The notes under the pieces are model-generated. The model was given only the letters and a program-made list of their open reading frames with translations. It was not told where the DNA came from and searched no databases. From assembly GCA_044227505.1 (NCBI GenBank), contig JBGAWP010000005.1:47770-111769 (forward strand): a DNA stretch of 64,000 nucleotides, read 5' to 3'. The position numbers and the translations under genes are program-made. This DNA comes from UBA7236 sp044227505. Its GTDB lineage: Bacteria > Bacteroidota > Bacteroidia > Chitinophagales > BACL12. Shown one piece after another: positions 9,872 to 19,484 of the stretch (within the stretch, counting starts at the first letter, position 1; the number at the start of each line of letters is the position of its first letter).

Positions 9872-10819
9872 ATGAACTCCATACCTACCGTAAACCTTGC
9901 AGATTTCACATCAGGAGATAAGGCGAGGAAACTGAAATTCGTTGCAGAACTTGGTAAAGCCTATCAGGAAGTTGGCTTTGTGGCAGTTCAAAATCATGGC
10001 ATTGACCAAAAATTGGTAGACGATTTTTATAAATCGGTGGAAGATTTTTTTGCTCTCCCGGAAAATATCAAAAGAAAATATGAAGTTCCTGGATTAGCCG
10101 GACAACGCGGTTATACTTCTTTCGGAAAAGAACACGCGAAACACAGTCAGGCCGCAGATCTCAAAGAATTCTGGCAAATTGGCCAAACAGTGATCGACGG
10201 TGAAGTGGTTTCAGATAATTATCCTGAAAATGTGAAGGTTATGGAGTTACCAGAATTTAACGATCTTGGATATAGATTATATAGAAGTTTTGAAAATTCA
10301 GGTCGTTTTTTATTGCAATCTCTCGCTTTGTTTTTAGGACTGGATGAATTTTATTTTGATGAAAAGATCCACAATGGAAATTCTATTTTACGAGCCATCT
10401 ATTATCCACCTATTACACAAGAACCCGCTTCTGCGATACGTGCTGAACAACATGAAGATATTAACCTCATTACTTTATTAGTTGGTGCAAGTGCCGATGG
10501 GTTAGAAGTGATGGACACAGCTGGTAATTGGGTTGCCGTAAAAACAGCTCCCACTGAAATTGTAGTTAATGTGGGCGACATGTTGCAACGCCTTACCAAT
10601 AATGAATTAAAATCAACAACACACCGGGTAGTGAACCCACCACGGGAAAGATGGCACACACCGCGTTTCTCCATACCTTTCTTTTTACACCCAAAATCTG
10701 AAATGGATCTAACCTGTTTACCCTCCTGTATTACCACACAAAACCCGATCAATTATGAGTCAATCACCGCCGGCGAATATTTAAATGAAAGACTTAGGGA
10801 GATTGGTCTGAAAAAGTAA
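9872..10819 (+). CDS. Isopenicillin-N-synthase-like Fe(II)/2-oxoglutarate dioxygenase
   Basis: Soluble non-heme iron oxygenase, 315 aa. The N-terminal DIOX_N domain (PTVNLADF, GFVAVQNHGI) precedes the jelly-roll core. The iron ligands are visible as H194-x-D196 (EQHEDINL) and H251 (STTHRVVNPP), with the RFSIPFF Arg-x-Ser motif that binds 2-oxoglutarate. Family members oxidise small molecules, for example in amino-acid or hormone metabolism; the substrate here is unknown. It appears to be a single-gene unit. Confidence 0.85.
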   Translation: MNSIPTVNLADFTSGDKARKLKFVAELGKAYQEVGFVAVQNHGIDQKLVDDFYKSVEDFFALPENIKRKYEVPGLAGQRGYTSFGKEHAKHSQAADLKEFWQIGQTVIDGEVVSDNYPENVKVMELPEFNDLGYRLYRSFENSGRFLLQSLALFLGLDEFYFDEKIHNGNSILRAIYYPPITQEPASAIRAEQHEDINLITLLVGASADGLEVMDTAGNWVAVKTAPTEIVVNVGDMLQRLTNNELKSTTHRVVNPPRERWHTPRFSIPFFLHPKSEMDLTCLPSCITTQNPINYESITAGEYLNERLREIGLKK

Positions 10820-10923
10820 AGTTTTATATTAATGCAAGGTTGTAATGCATTTAATTTTTGATGAATTTTTAAAGCTTGTCACAAATAAATTGATTAAGCA
10901 ATAATTCATACAATTGTTATGAT

Positions 10924-10931
10924 TATTTTTG
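10924..10931 (+). promoter_or_regulatory. -7 promoter element for the outer-membrane barrel gene
   Basis: TATTTTTG matches TAnnTTTG and lies 48 bases before the ATG at 10979. Confidence 0.4.
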
Positions 10932-10978
10932 GGGCTTTAACAATAAAATATCCATTGTAGAACATTAAAATCGTAATT

Positions 10979-11761
10979 ATGAAAAATCGTATACTCTTTT
11001 TAGTCTTAACCTTTGCAGCACTTGGTGCCTTTGGTCAGACAGGTTTTCACGCCGGATTAAATGCCGGATTCAACAGCGTTTGGATCGTGAATCAGAATAT
11101 TTATGGATATAAGGAATTAGATTATATCAGAAACTTCGGTGTAGTTCCCGGTGTGGCGCTTGGATATAATTTTACGGATAATATGGGTGTTCAATTGGAA
11201 TTGAATTACGCTCCTCTCGGTCAGGATTATTCAGATGTTTCGAGTTCCTTCAGTCTTGCAGATGATGGCCAGGGAAAAAGGATCAAGGTGGAAACATTCC
11301 GTTACGTTGATCTGAATTATTTATCTATTCCGATCTTATTCAGGTATCAATCAACACGTGCAAAAAAATCGATCATTTCATACCACTTGATGGTAGGACC
11401 AACCATTGGGTTATTATTATCTGCCGATCAAAAATTTGAAGCCGATGTTTATGATGATGGGAATATTGTTACACTTGACAATAGTATAATATTGGATACA
11501 GTAGTAGCTGAATTTGCTAAAACAGATGCAATTGAACCTATGGAAGATTATTTTTCTAAATTGGATTTCGGCTTTTCTGCTGACGCTGGGGTTGATATTT
11601 ACCTCAACGATAATTTGTTTGTTACACCGGCAATTAAAGTGTATTATGGTTTAACGGATATTAATTCAAAACCTACCAGAGAGGTAACGGGATATGCCGC
11701 TTCACATAATTTTTTCGGAGGGATATATGTAGGAATACATTATTTATTTAAAGCTGATTAA
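10979..11761 (+). CDS. Outer-membrane beta-barrel protein
   Basis: Exported protein of 260 aa with signal peptide MKNRILFLVLTFAALGAFGQ and alternating amphipathic strands typical of small outer-membrane barrels (GFHAGLNAGFNS, GVALGYNFTDNMGVQLELNYAPLG, and a final FFGGIYVGIHYLF strand ending near the C-terminus). It fits the porin / PorT-like outer-membrane barrel group widespread in the phylum. The function of this member is unknown. It has its own promoter element and a strong terminator, so it is probably monocistronic. Confidence 0.75.
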   Translation: MKNRILFLVLTFAALGAFGQTGFHAGLNAGFNSVWIVNQNIYGYKELDYIRNFGVVPGVALGYNFTDNMGVQLELNYAPLGQDYSDVSSSFSLADDGQGKRIKVETFRYVDLNYLSIPILFRYQSTRAKKSIISYHLMVGPTIGLLLSADQKFEADVYDDGNIVTLDNSIILDTVVAEFAKTDAIEPMEDYFSKLDFGFSADAGVDIYLNDNLFVTPAIKVYYGLTDINSKPTREVTGYAASHNFFGGIYVGIHYLFKAD

Positions 11762-11784
11762 TTTCTGAGTAAGATAAATTTTTT

Positions 11785-11817
11785 AACCCTTTCGTGTAAT
11801 GCGGAAGGGTTTTTTAA
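11785..11817 (+). terminator. Rho-independent terminator after the barrel gene
   Basis: AACCCTTTCG pairs with CGGAAGGGTT (one G-U pair) around a 7-base loop, followed by a T run. It begins 24 bases after the stop codon. Confidence 0.8.
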
Positions 11818-11876
11818 TTTCGGATGGCGACGAATAAAAAATTGTATTTCATTTTTAACCCACAAAACACAAAAGA

Positions 11877-11960
11877 GTTGCCACGAATACACGAATAAAA
11901 ATATTTATCACATAATAATAAACTCTCCCGATGGCTGTTCTTTCGTGCATTCGTGGCAAC
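11877..11960. repeat. Imperfect inverted repeat of the GCCACGAATACACGAA type
   Basis: Two 19-base arms, 11877-11895 and 11942-11960, match at 18 of 19 positions in inverted orientation around a 46-base AT-rich spacer. The rest of the 11818-12222 gap shows no gene or RNA that I recognise. Confidence 0.65.
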
Positions 11961-12222
11961 AATTAAAACCCACAATATATAAAATAATTAGTCATGAATA
12001 CACAAACTAAAACAAAGGTGTATAACAAATATTAACCTGTTGACTTTTCATTTGGGGCAACAAATATTACAGCGACACCACAATCGGCAAAAACGTATTG
12101 GATTAAAAGGTAAAACCTCGAAGAATGCAATTAATACCTCTCTTCGGGAAATAATTTAACTATTGAAAATTAATGTAATTAGGTAATGCAAAGCTGCTCT
12201 GTTTTTAGGAGGCTATTCAACG

Positions 12223-12266
12223 AAAAAACCCTGAAGCGAGCAAATGAGCTCTATTCAGGGTTTTAT
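12223..12266 (-). terminator. Terminator of the lysyl-oxidase-like gene
   Basis: AAAACCCTGAA pairs with TTCAGGGTTTT around an 18-base loop. It lies 28 bases beyond the stop codon of the minus-strand gene, with A and T runs flanking, so it could act on both strands. Confidence 0.75.
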
Positions 12267-12293
12267 TAATTAATATTTTGATCTGCTTCTGGA

Positions 12294-14363
12294 CTATTCT
12301 ACAATAATATTTTTACTCACTGCATTTCCTTCTGAAACAACTTTTACCAGATAAACGCCTGATGCATTTCCGGAAATATTAACCGGAACATTTATTTCAC
12401 CGTTTGCATTGGAAATTGTTTTATTAAAGATCTGCTGACCCGTAACATTTGTAACAGTTATAATTAATTCTTCAACCGGCGTTGTATTTAATTCGATATT
12501 AAATTCTGTATTTGCCGGATTTGGATATATATTAAATGAATTTAAAGAAGATATATCTCCAATAGCCGAACAAACTTTAACTTCTACATCAACAGATGCT
12601 CTGTCGCTTTGGCAAGAAAATATTCCTGTGCCTGTAACATGCCAGTCGTAGAAATAATAAAAACGACTTTCGTCATAACTGCTGTTTGTTATGCTGATCA
12701 AACCATCAATATTATATGGATAATCTGTTCCTGCAGTACTGCGTTTTAAAAATGGAGAAATTTCTCCGAATGTATCATCGTTAACAGCATCATTAGTTCC
12801 TAAACGATATCCTGATCCTGCCGGAACATCAAAATTAAGATCAATTATTGTTGTTCCTGTTGGGATATCAATTAATAAAGATTCCAACACAACATCAGCT
12901 GCATTTCTTAATTCAATTTGACGCTCACCCGGATAATCGGTATATACCTTCACAGAAGATAAAGTAATATCCTCGTAGGTATCAAATATTTCATATCCAT
13001 TATAAGGAGAACCAGTGCTATAATTTGAACCTTCGTGATCCACCTGACCAACATGTGCATCTATATAGGTAATTGTTTCATCTATATTTTCTGCGTAAAA
13101 GGTTGTATTTTCAAAAAGATCAACAGTGGTCAGGGTTGTTCCTGTTCCTAATAATGTTCCGCCAATTGCAGCATCATACCAATTTACAATTCCATCTGCT
13201 GTTGCGGTTATCATTGCAGGTGTTCCTGCACAAACAGCCTCTACTGCAGCAATTGTAGGAGGAGTAGTTTCAATAAATTCAATTGTAATAGTATCCGTAA
13301 TTAAATCTCCGCATTCGCGTTCAACAAAACAATAATATTCACCTGATTCTGTAACGGTAATTGTATTTGTTGTTTCCCCATTCGACCAGGTATATCCTGT
13401 GCCGATAGGTGCAGTACTTAATTCAATGGATTCGCTTGCACAAATTGTTAATGTTCCGGGAGTTATCATAGTTCCACCAGAATAGGTAACTGGTAATGAA
13501 GTAACATCTTCCGGTTGATCAGTTAAAGTAAATGGCACAGCGCTCACATTATTATTATCACTTTCTTCTAAATAATTTCCGTTCGGATCAATTTCAACAA
13601 CGATATAATAATCGCCATTACAAACTCCGGCAGGAACATCAATGGTCATACCATCAAGGTAATAATCGTAAATATCTAAGTAACCAACTGAAATTCCCTG
13701 ATTTGTGATCGCACAATTGTAATTGCCACCACCTAAACCATAATTTTCAATATCGTTTGTAATAACAGTTCCATCATCTTCGCGACAATGCCCATAATTA
13801 CCCGGTGAAGCACAATTGGCAAGATCCATTAAACAGAATCCCATTTTTGTTCCATAACCAAGTATTGGCCATTCGGTTGGATCATCAACCCCGTCAACCG
13901 GTTTGCGCAAAGTATATACACCCCAATTATCAGTGTGAAAGTGACCGTGGTCAGGGTGATAAGTCATGGAACCTGCGTTTTTATCCCAATAGGTCATTTC
14001 GGTTCCGTTTTTATGGTAAATTCTCTGGTCAATTATTTGGTGAGGAGCTGACCCATCCGGACAGGTTTCCAAACCGGTAGCATCAAAAATAGTATCACCT
14101 CCACAAACATAATAGTCGGTTGCAACAACACGCAATGGCCCGTGACCAATATTCGGAGTTCCAACGGAAAGCAGAATTTCACCCGGATTTTCGATCAGGG
14201 AGCCCGCCTCCATCAAAAGGTCGTCGCTGGAAGTAATGTCCGGAAGCAGGTCGCAATCGGAACTACCGTCTAAACAATCGCAATCAGTGGCATTAGTAGT
14301 GGTACATTGGCTTTGTACAACGAAAGGCGCTGCAGCCAACATCAGAAGTAAGATTTTTTTCAT
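12294..14363 (-). CDS. Secreted lysyl-oxidase-like protein with T9SS sorting domain
   Basis: Exported protein of 689 aa. After a signal peptide (MKKILLLMLAAAPFVVQSQ) comes a domain of about 230 residues resembling animal lysyl oxidase: YHPDHGHFHTDNW carries H136-xx-H139-x-H141-x-H143, like the copper site of the family. GTKMGFCLMD provides K173 and QGISVGYLDIY provides Y232, matching the Lys and Tyr that form the LTQ cofactor. A CARDB-like end (VEIDPNGNYLEESDNNNV), Ig-like modules and a C-terminal T9SS type A domain (FNIYPNPANTEFNIEL) follow. It probably oxidises amines or cross-links extracellular protein; the substrate is unknown. Confidence 0.8.
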   Translation of the reverse strand: MKKILLLMLAAAPFVVQSQCTTTNATDCDCLDGSSDCDLLPDITSSDDLLMEAGSLIENPGEILLSVGTPNIGHGPLRVVATDYYVCGGDTIFDATGLETCPDGSAPHQIIDQRIYHKNGTEMTYWDKNAGSMTYHPDHGHFHTDNWGVYTLRKPVDGVDDPTEWPILGYGTKMGFCLMDLANCASPGNYGHCREDDGTVITNDIENYGLGGGNYNCAITNQGISVGYLDIYDYYLDGMTIDVPAGVCNGDYYIVVEIDPNGNYLEESDNNNVSAVPFTLTDQPEDVTSLPVTYSGGTMITPGTLTICASESIELSTAPIGTGYTWSNGETTNTITVTESGEYYCFVERECGDLITDTITIEFIETTPPTIAAVEAVCAGTPAMITATADGIVNWYDAAIGGTLLGTGTTLTTVDLFENTTFYAENIDETITYIDAHVGQVDHEGSNYSTGSPYNGYEIFDTYEDITLSSVKVYTDYPGERQIELRNAADVVLESLLIDIPTGTTIIDLNFDVPAGSGYRLGTNDAVNDDTFGEISPFLKRSTAGTDYPYNIDGLISITNSSYDESRFYYFYDWHVTGTGIFSCQSDRASVDVEVKVCSAIGDISSLNSFNIYPNPANTEFNIELNTTPVEELIITVTNVTGQQIFNKTISNANGEINVPVNISGNASGVYLVKVVSEGNAVSKNIIVE

Positions 14364-14439
14364 ATTAATTTTTTTGAGATTTGAGTCGTGTCCGTATCAA
14401 ATGGTGTCGAAAGGTAAAGATATTTTTTTGGATAATCAA

Positions 14440-14778
14440 AATAAGGAGAGAGGAGAGAGGAGAAAGGAGAGAGGAGTTTAAATTTCTTCGAAATTTTAGC
14501 AGGTTCTACTTTTTGTTTTCCTGATACCTGATACTTGATACCTGATACCCAAAATGGAGTTTAAATTACTTGCGAAATTTTCTGGGTGTAACGTTAGTGA
14601 GACCTTCGCTGAGAGCGAAAGCTTCACTAGCTTCGCATTAATGCATTTCCCACCATTTGTTTTCCTTATACTTGATACCTGATACCCGATACACCTGTGT
14701 TTTCCCGTATATCGCGTCCTATGTCCGCTTTCCCATGTCCTATATCAATCCTATGTCCTATGTCCTACTTCCTAAGTC
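14440..14778 (+). repeat. Composite extragenic repeats between the lysyl-oxidase-like gene and korB
   Basis: The spacer holds GGAGAGAGGAGAAAGGAGAG words, a TTTAAATTTCTTCGAAATTT inverted unit, CTGATACCTGATAC words, a second TTTAAATTACTTGCGAAATTT unit leading into a REP palindrome, and finally tandem CCTATGTC words. This is the same order of modules as at 58777-58905 but more diverged. The final word supplies the korB stop (CTA on the plus strand at 14779). No gene is seen. Confidence 0.75.
14597..14627. repeat. REP-like palindrome, copy 1 (GAGACC..GCTTCAC variant)
   Basis: GTGAGACCTTCGCTGAGAGC followed by GAAAGCTTCAC. A member of the family described at 48454, with one change in the loop and one in the right arm. 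Confidence 0.75.
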
Positions 14779-15801
14779 CTATTTGATTTCCCAGATCTCC
14801 GATCCTCTCAATAATTTATCCAGATCAGGAACACCTTTACCTAACGCTGCATTTAATTGATCAGTCATCATATCTTCATAGGTAGGACGAGCGCTATTTG
14901 CATAAAAAATTCCGAAGGGTCGAGGAAGATGTCCTACGTTTGCAGGGTTATCAAAAATGCGCGCTAATATTTGTGCTTTATAAATATCTGTTTCGTCGTG
15001 GATCCAAAGATCATCTTTAGAAAAACCGGAAGTAAGATCAACGGATATTGGAGTAAATCCATCTAATTTAATTCCCTTATTATCTCCTTCGCCATAAACC
15101 AATGGTTGACCGTGACGAACGAAAATATCATTTTCTTTTTTTGTTGCTTTTTCTGTAAATGCTTCAAAAGCACCATCATTAAAAATATTACAGTTCTGAT
15201 ATATTTCTAAGAAAGAAGTTCCTTTATGTGCATTAGCGCGCATTAATGCTTCCTGCAAATGTGCGGGATCTCTGTCCATGCTTCTTGCAACAAAAGTTGC
15301 ATCGGCACCCAATGCCAAAGCTGCAGGATTAAATGGATGATCAATACTTCCAACAGGAGTTGATTTAGCAACTTTTCCAACCGGTGATGTAGGAGAATAT
15401 TGTCCTTTTGTTAAACCATAAATTTCGTTGTTGAATAATAAAATATTCACATTAAAATTTCTGCGCAATAAATGTATCATGTGATTTCCGCCGATAGATA
15501 AACCATCACCATCACCTGTAACAATCCAAACACTTAATTCGGGACGAGCAGCTTTTAATCCGGAGGCAACTGCTGTTGCGCGACCGTGAATACTGTGCAT
15601 TCCGAAGGTATTGGTATAATACGGAAACCGCGATGAACAGCCGATTCCAGATACCACTACAATATTTTCTCTCGCAATACCCAAGCCAGGTAATACCGTA
15701 TGCACTTGTTTCAAAATAGAATAATCCCCACAACCCGGGCACCACCGTACTTCCTGGTCAGTTTGAAAATCTTTCGCTGTTAATTGAATCGTTTCACTCA
15801 T
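14779..15801 (-). CDS. korB: 2-oxoacid:ferredoxin oxidoreductase, beta subunit
   Basis: Thiamine-diphosphate-binding subunit, 340 aa, of a 2-oxoacid (probably 2-oxoglutarate) ferredoxin oxidoreductase that makes acyl-CoA, CO2 and reduced ferredoxin. WCPGCGDYSIL near the N-terminus supplies iron-sulfur cysteines. The ThDP/Mg motif is GDGDGLSIGGNHMIHLLRRN and the following NNEIYGLTKGQYSPTS is diagnostic. It lies downstream of the alpha subunit on the same strand, separated by about 130 bases that contain repeats. Two-subunit enzymes of this type often replace the 2-oxoglutarate dehydrogenase complex in this phylum. Substrate specificity is inferred. Confidence 0.92.
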   Translation of the reverse strand: MSETIQLTAKDFQTDQEVRWCPGCGDYSILKQVHTVLPGLGIARENIVVVSGIGCSSRFPYYTNTFGMHSIHGRATAVASGLKAARPELSVWIVTGDGDGLSIGGNHMIHLLRRNFNVNILLFNNEIYGLTKGQYSPTSPVGKVAKSTPVGSIDHPFNPAALALGADATFVARSMDRDPAHLQEALMRANAHKGTSFLEIYQNCNIFNDGAFEAFTEKATKKENDIFVRHGQPLVYGEGDNKGIKLDGFTPISVDLTSGFSKDDLWIHDETDIYKAQILARIFDNPANVGHLPRPFGIFYANSARPTYEDMMTDQLNAALGKGVPDLDKLLRGSEIWEIK

Positions 15802-15881
15802 GATATTTATTAATTTGATAGTCTGGTAATTTGATAATTTATTTTCTGCCGCAAAATCAACTTTATGGTGTTTCGTTAATG

Positions 15882-15939
15882 CGGCTGTTCATCGGTAAAT
15901 TGGTACATCTTTTGGCTGTTCCATTGGTACATTTATTCA
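15882..15939 (+). repeat. GGCTGTTCAT-type repeat overlapping the korA stop
   Basis: Two units of the GGCTGTTCATCGGTACATT family are present. The second ends in GGTACATTTATT, and its TTA is the complement of the korA stop codon. Related copies occur around 17812, at 26098-26190 (tandem) and around 53819. Confidence 0.7.
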
Positions 15940-17771
15940 GCATATTCTTTAAGAATAACTTCAATCAATTCCGTACTCGTGATCGGAGTTCCTTTAATTT
16001 TATTATATGCAATTGCAGGAATCATAAATTTATCTCTGATCACTTTTACTAATTGTCCGTTATTAATTTCAGGAATAATTACTTTGTCGTAATTAAATAA
16101 GATCTCTCCTAAATTTTTTGGGAAAGGTTTTATATAACGCAAATGTGCATGTGCAATTCCTGTATAACCATCTGCCAATAAATGATTAACCGCACTTTGA
16201 ATAGAACCATATGTTGATCCCCATCCCAACACTAAAATTTTACCTTTTTCAGGACCGCTTTCAATTTTTTGGAGAGGAATATAATCGGCGATGCGTTCTA
16301 CTTTTTCTTCACGCAATTTTACCATGAATTCATGGTTTTCAGGGTCGTAAGAAATATTTCCTGTTTCTGCTTCTTTTTCTAATCCACCTATGCGATGTTC
16401 CAAACCTTTTGTTCCTGGAATTGCCCAGGGACGGGATAATTTTTCATCGCGTTTGTATGGTAAATAAGTAGAACCATCTTCAATAGGTTTTGCAAATTCC
16501 ACTTTAATTTCCGGAAGATCTTCCGCTTTCGGAAATTTCCATGGTTCTGCTCCGTTTGCGATGTAACCATCACTTAAGAACATAACCGGTGTCATGTGTT
16601 GCAATGCAATTCTGCAGGCTTCGAAAGCTGTTTCAAATGCATCACTTGCAGTTGCAGCAGCTATTACCGGCATAGGACACTCGCCGTTTCTTCCGTAAAG
16701 TGCTTGTAAAAGATCCGCTTGTTCTGTTTTTGTCGGCATACCGGTGGAAGGACCAGCTCTTTGAATATTTACTACAACCAACGGCATTTCCAACATCACC
16801 GCAAGACCCATAGCTTCGCCTTTTAAGGCAACACCAGGACCTGATGTGGTGGTTAAAGCTAAATGTCCGCCAAAGGCAGCGCCAATTGCGGAACATATTG
16901 CTGCAATTTCATCCTCAGCTTGAAAAGTTCTGATTCCGAAATTCTTATATTTTGCTAAAAAATGTAATATATCTGACGCCGGAGTAATTGGATAAGAACC
17001 TAAAAACAAAGGCAATCCCGATTTTTGTGAAGCTGCGATAAAACCCATGGAAGCCGCGTCGTTTCCAATGATGGAGCGATAGGTTCCGGGATCCAATTTT
17101 GCTGCTTCTACTTTATAACGGGAAGAAAATACTTCCGTGGTATCGGCATAATTATATCCAGCCTTTAACGCTCTTAAGTTAGCCTCAAGAATATCGGGTT
17201 TTTTAGAAAACTTAGCCGTTAAAAAACGTTCGGTCGAATCTGTAGATCTGCTATACATGTAATATAGGAATCCCAAAACGAACATATTCTTACAGCGGTC
17301 TTTTTCTTTTACACCCATGGTGATATCGGCAAGAGCTTCGCGGGTAAGTTTTGTAACGTCAATTTTTATCACCTCAAATCCTTCCAAAGTGCCATCTTCC
17401 AAAGGATTGGTGGCAGCATTAGCGAGACGCATGTTTTTAGCGTCAAAACCATCGGTATTTACAATTACAATAGCGCCTTTTTTAATCGCGGTAAGGTTCA
17501 CTTTTAGTGCAGCAACGTTCATAGCCACCAAAACATCACACAAATCGCCGGGAGTATAGATCTTACGGCTGCTGAAATGTAACTGAAATCCCGAAACACC
17601 CGGTAATGTACCTATAGGTGCACGAATTTCGGCTGGGAAGTCAGGAAAAGTTGCCAGATCGGAACCCAAAAGGGCTGTATTTGTAGTAAATTGTCCGCCT
17701 GTAAGTTGCATACCGTCACCACTATCGCCGGCAAATTTGATCACTACGTCTTCAAGAACTTGAATTTCCAT
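15933..17771 (-). CDS. korA: 2-oxoacid:ferredoxin oxidoreductase, alpha subunit
   Basis: Fused gamma-alpha subunit, 612 aa from the chosen start. The N-terminal gamma domain (VVIKFAGDSGDGMQLTGGQF) precedes the alpha pyrimidine-binding domain (FLGSYPITPASDILHFLAK, QAEDEIAAICSAIGAAFGG, TTSGPGVALKGEAMGLAVML). I choose ATG 17771 (MEIQVLEDVV) because upstream codons to 17816 read a TACATT-type repeat and lack conservation. It acts in the cytoplasm with KorB, probably converting 2-oxoglutarate to succinyl-CoA; pyruvate or branched-chain oxoacids remain possible. Confidence 0.92.
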   Translation of the reverse strand: MEIQVLEDVVIKFAGDSGDGMQLTGGQFTTNTALLGSDLATFPDFPAEIRAPIGTLPGVSGFQLHFSSRKIYTPGDLCDVLVAMNVAALKVNLTAIKKGAIVIVNTDGFDAKNMRLANAATNPLEDGTLEGFEVIKIDVTKLTREALADITMGVKEKDRCKNMFVLGFLYYMYSRSTDSTERFLTAKFSKKPDILEANLRALKAGYNYADTTEVFSSRYKVEAAKLDPGTYRSIIGNDAASMGFIAASQKSGLPLFLGSYPITPASDILHFLAKYKNFGIRTFQAEDEIAAICSAIGAAFGGHLALTTTSGPGVALKGEAMGLAVMLEMPLVVVNIQRAGPSTGMPTKTEQADLLQALYGRNGECPMPVIAAATASDAFETAFEACRIALQHMTPVMFLSDGYIANGAEPWKFPKAEDLPEIKVEFAKPIEDGSTYLPYKRDEKLSRPWAIPGTKGLEHRIGGLEKEAETGNISYDPENHEFMVKLREEKVERIADYIPLQKIESGPEKGKILVLGWGSTYGSIQSAVNHLLADGYTGIAHAHLRYIKPFPKNLGEILFNYDKVIIPEINNGQLVKVIRDKFMIPAIAYNKIKGTPITSTELIEVILKEYAE

Positions 17772-18271
17772 AATTATTGAGAGAAAATTTGTGCAAAGGT
17801 AGGGAAAATGTACCAATGTACCGATGAAAAATGATGTACCGATGAACAGCCGGAATTTCGAAAAACCGGGAGATTATAGAAACCATGGGAAGGAGGAGAT
17901 GATTAGCAAATTAGCGCAATGCTGCGCATTGGGGATTAGCCAATTAGCAAATGGGGAATTCTGCTGAGTTTAAAGCTTTGTGGTCAGACCGGAGCGATTT
18001 GTTTTCCGGATGTTTTGATGAGAATCACCATAATAGGGGTTTACTTAAAATTGTGAAGTCAGCTTGGGTGGAGAATCAATTATCCACTTACCAGACTATC
18101 AAATTAACAAATGCTTCTCGATGACCTCACAGGTTTGGGAAACCTGTGAGGTCTGAGACGGGAAAAGTAAAAACTTACAATGGAAGAATTTCTAGTTTAA
18201 AAATGGATAGTTTGCTTCAGTTTATTGCGAATTGATGACTAATAAAACAATCAGCTAAGTATCTTTATTGG
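17772..18271. other. Repeat-rich spacer upstream of korA
   Basis: Contains the korA leader, reverse copies of the GGTACATTGGTACATT family (about 17812-17863), GATTAGCAAATTAGC words with a GCGCAATGCTGCGCATT dyad, a CAGACTATCAAATTAAC word and a separate perfect hairpin at 18123. No open reading frame of substance or RNA gene is recognised. Confidence 0.6.
18123..18153. repeat. Perfect 14-bp hairpin, GACCTCACAGGTTT family
   Basis: GACCTCACAGGTTT, loop GGG, then AAACCTGTGAGGTC. Repeats with this palindrome are common between genes in this phylum. It has no T run, so it is not an obvious terminator. Confidence 0.75.
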
Positions 18272-19263
18272 ATGAGAATTCCTATTTTCTTTTTATTTTT
18301 TATGATTTGTAATTTGGTAAAAAGCCAAACGGAGATAGACTTTTTTAATGAATTTCTATTGGGAGGGGAGGCAAAAAAATATACTAAAAATATTTCTACA
18401 AGTAAAATTGCTAGATTGTGCAAAATAACAGTTAATTACCAAGCTGATAAAGCCGACACTTTGAATGTTGAGATTGTAGAATTTTATAAAAATGGGATAC
18501 AAAAAAATTACACTAATTACTATAAAAATGAAATTATGCGAAGTAGTTTCAAATACCGTGGAAGAAGGTTTATAAGCGGTAGTTATTATGATTGGATAAT
18601 TGAAGAAGGCGATACCATGGTGAATAGGTCAATACAAATGTTTCAATACAAAAAAACCAAAAAGTTGAAATTTCTACAAGGGGAGATTATTGGAACGATG
18701 AATACCAAGAGACTGATTCAACAATTTATAATTATAAAAAGAAAAATTTAATTTCAGAAAAAAGATATAGTGAAGATACCATGGTTGAAACCGTTGAATA
18801 TTTTAACAATCGAAACGGAAAATTGGATTCAGTATTTAGCAAATATTTTCCTAATTCGAGCAACTTATATGTAGATACAGCGTTATCAAAAACAATTTAT
18901 TATTACGACAATCAGTTGCGCTTAATAAAAACAATCAACACAAAAGCAGAAAGTGCATTAAACTATGATACAGATTACATTTTTAAAATGGAGTATCAAT
19001 ATAATGATTATGATCAGATTGAGCAAATAAATAAAATTCAACTTTCTAATCAACAAGAATGGAATAGAATAACCAAAATTCAATATCTAGAAAATAATCA
19101 GGTCGAAGTTTGGCGCGAGAAAGCCGGTATAAATGGTGAGAATACAAAAGCAGTATATTTTTTTTCAGATAATTTGCTTTTATTAAAAGTTAGGAATTAT
19201 AACTTTAAAAATGAATTATGGCAATTAACCACTGAGGAAACTTATGAATTTGTTTATTATTAA
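18272..19263 (+). pseudogene. Exported hypothetical protein split by a frameshift
   Basis: Two adjoining reading frames belong to one gene of about 330 codons. The first (from ATG 18272) has a signal peptide (MRIPIFFLFFMICNLVKSQ) and reads sensibly to QMFQYKK at an A7 run (18650-18656), after which it becomes junk and stops at 18751. The other frame reads on naturally from 18661 (KVEISTRGDYWNDEYQETDS, YNYKKKNLISEKRYSEDTMV) to a TAA at 19263, with the Tyr/Asn/Lys-rich composition expected (YYYDNQLRLIKTINT). A one-base indel in the A run would restore a single gene. Either a real pseudogene, a phase-variable tract, or a sequencing error. No family recognised. Confidence 0.7.
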
Positions 19264-19484
19264 TTTCTTTAACGTTTTTTGCTCTGGAAAAGCTAAATTA
19301 AATAGACTTATTGAGGGTAATCATCACCATACTCAATGATTAGTTCAACCTTCAGCTAAGTTTTCAAAAAAAGATTTTTGTGTACAAAATCAAATCGGCA
19401 TCCATTGCATAACTCCATTATCTTCTGTAAATTTACACATCATCACCCCCCAAAATTTATTTTTTTACTTAAAAAATTAAAACC

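Noticed and set aside
17772..17816. Upstream start for korA
   Set aside because: The extra codons overlap a TACATT-type repeat and precede the conserved start of the gamma domain.
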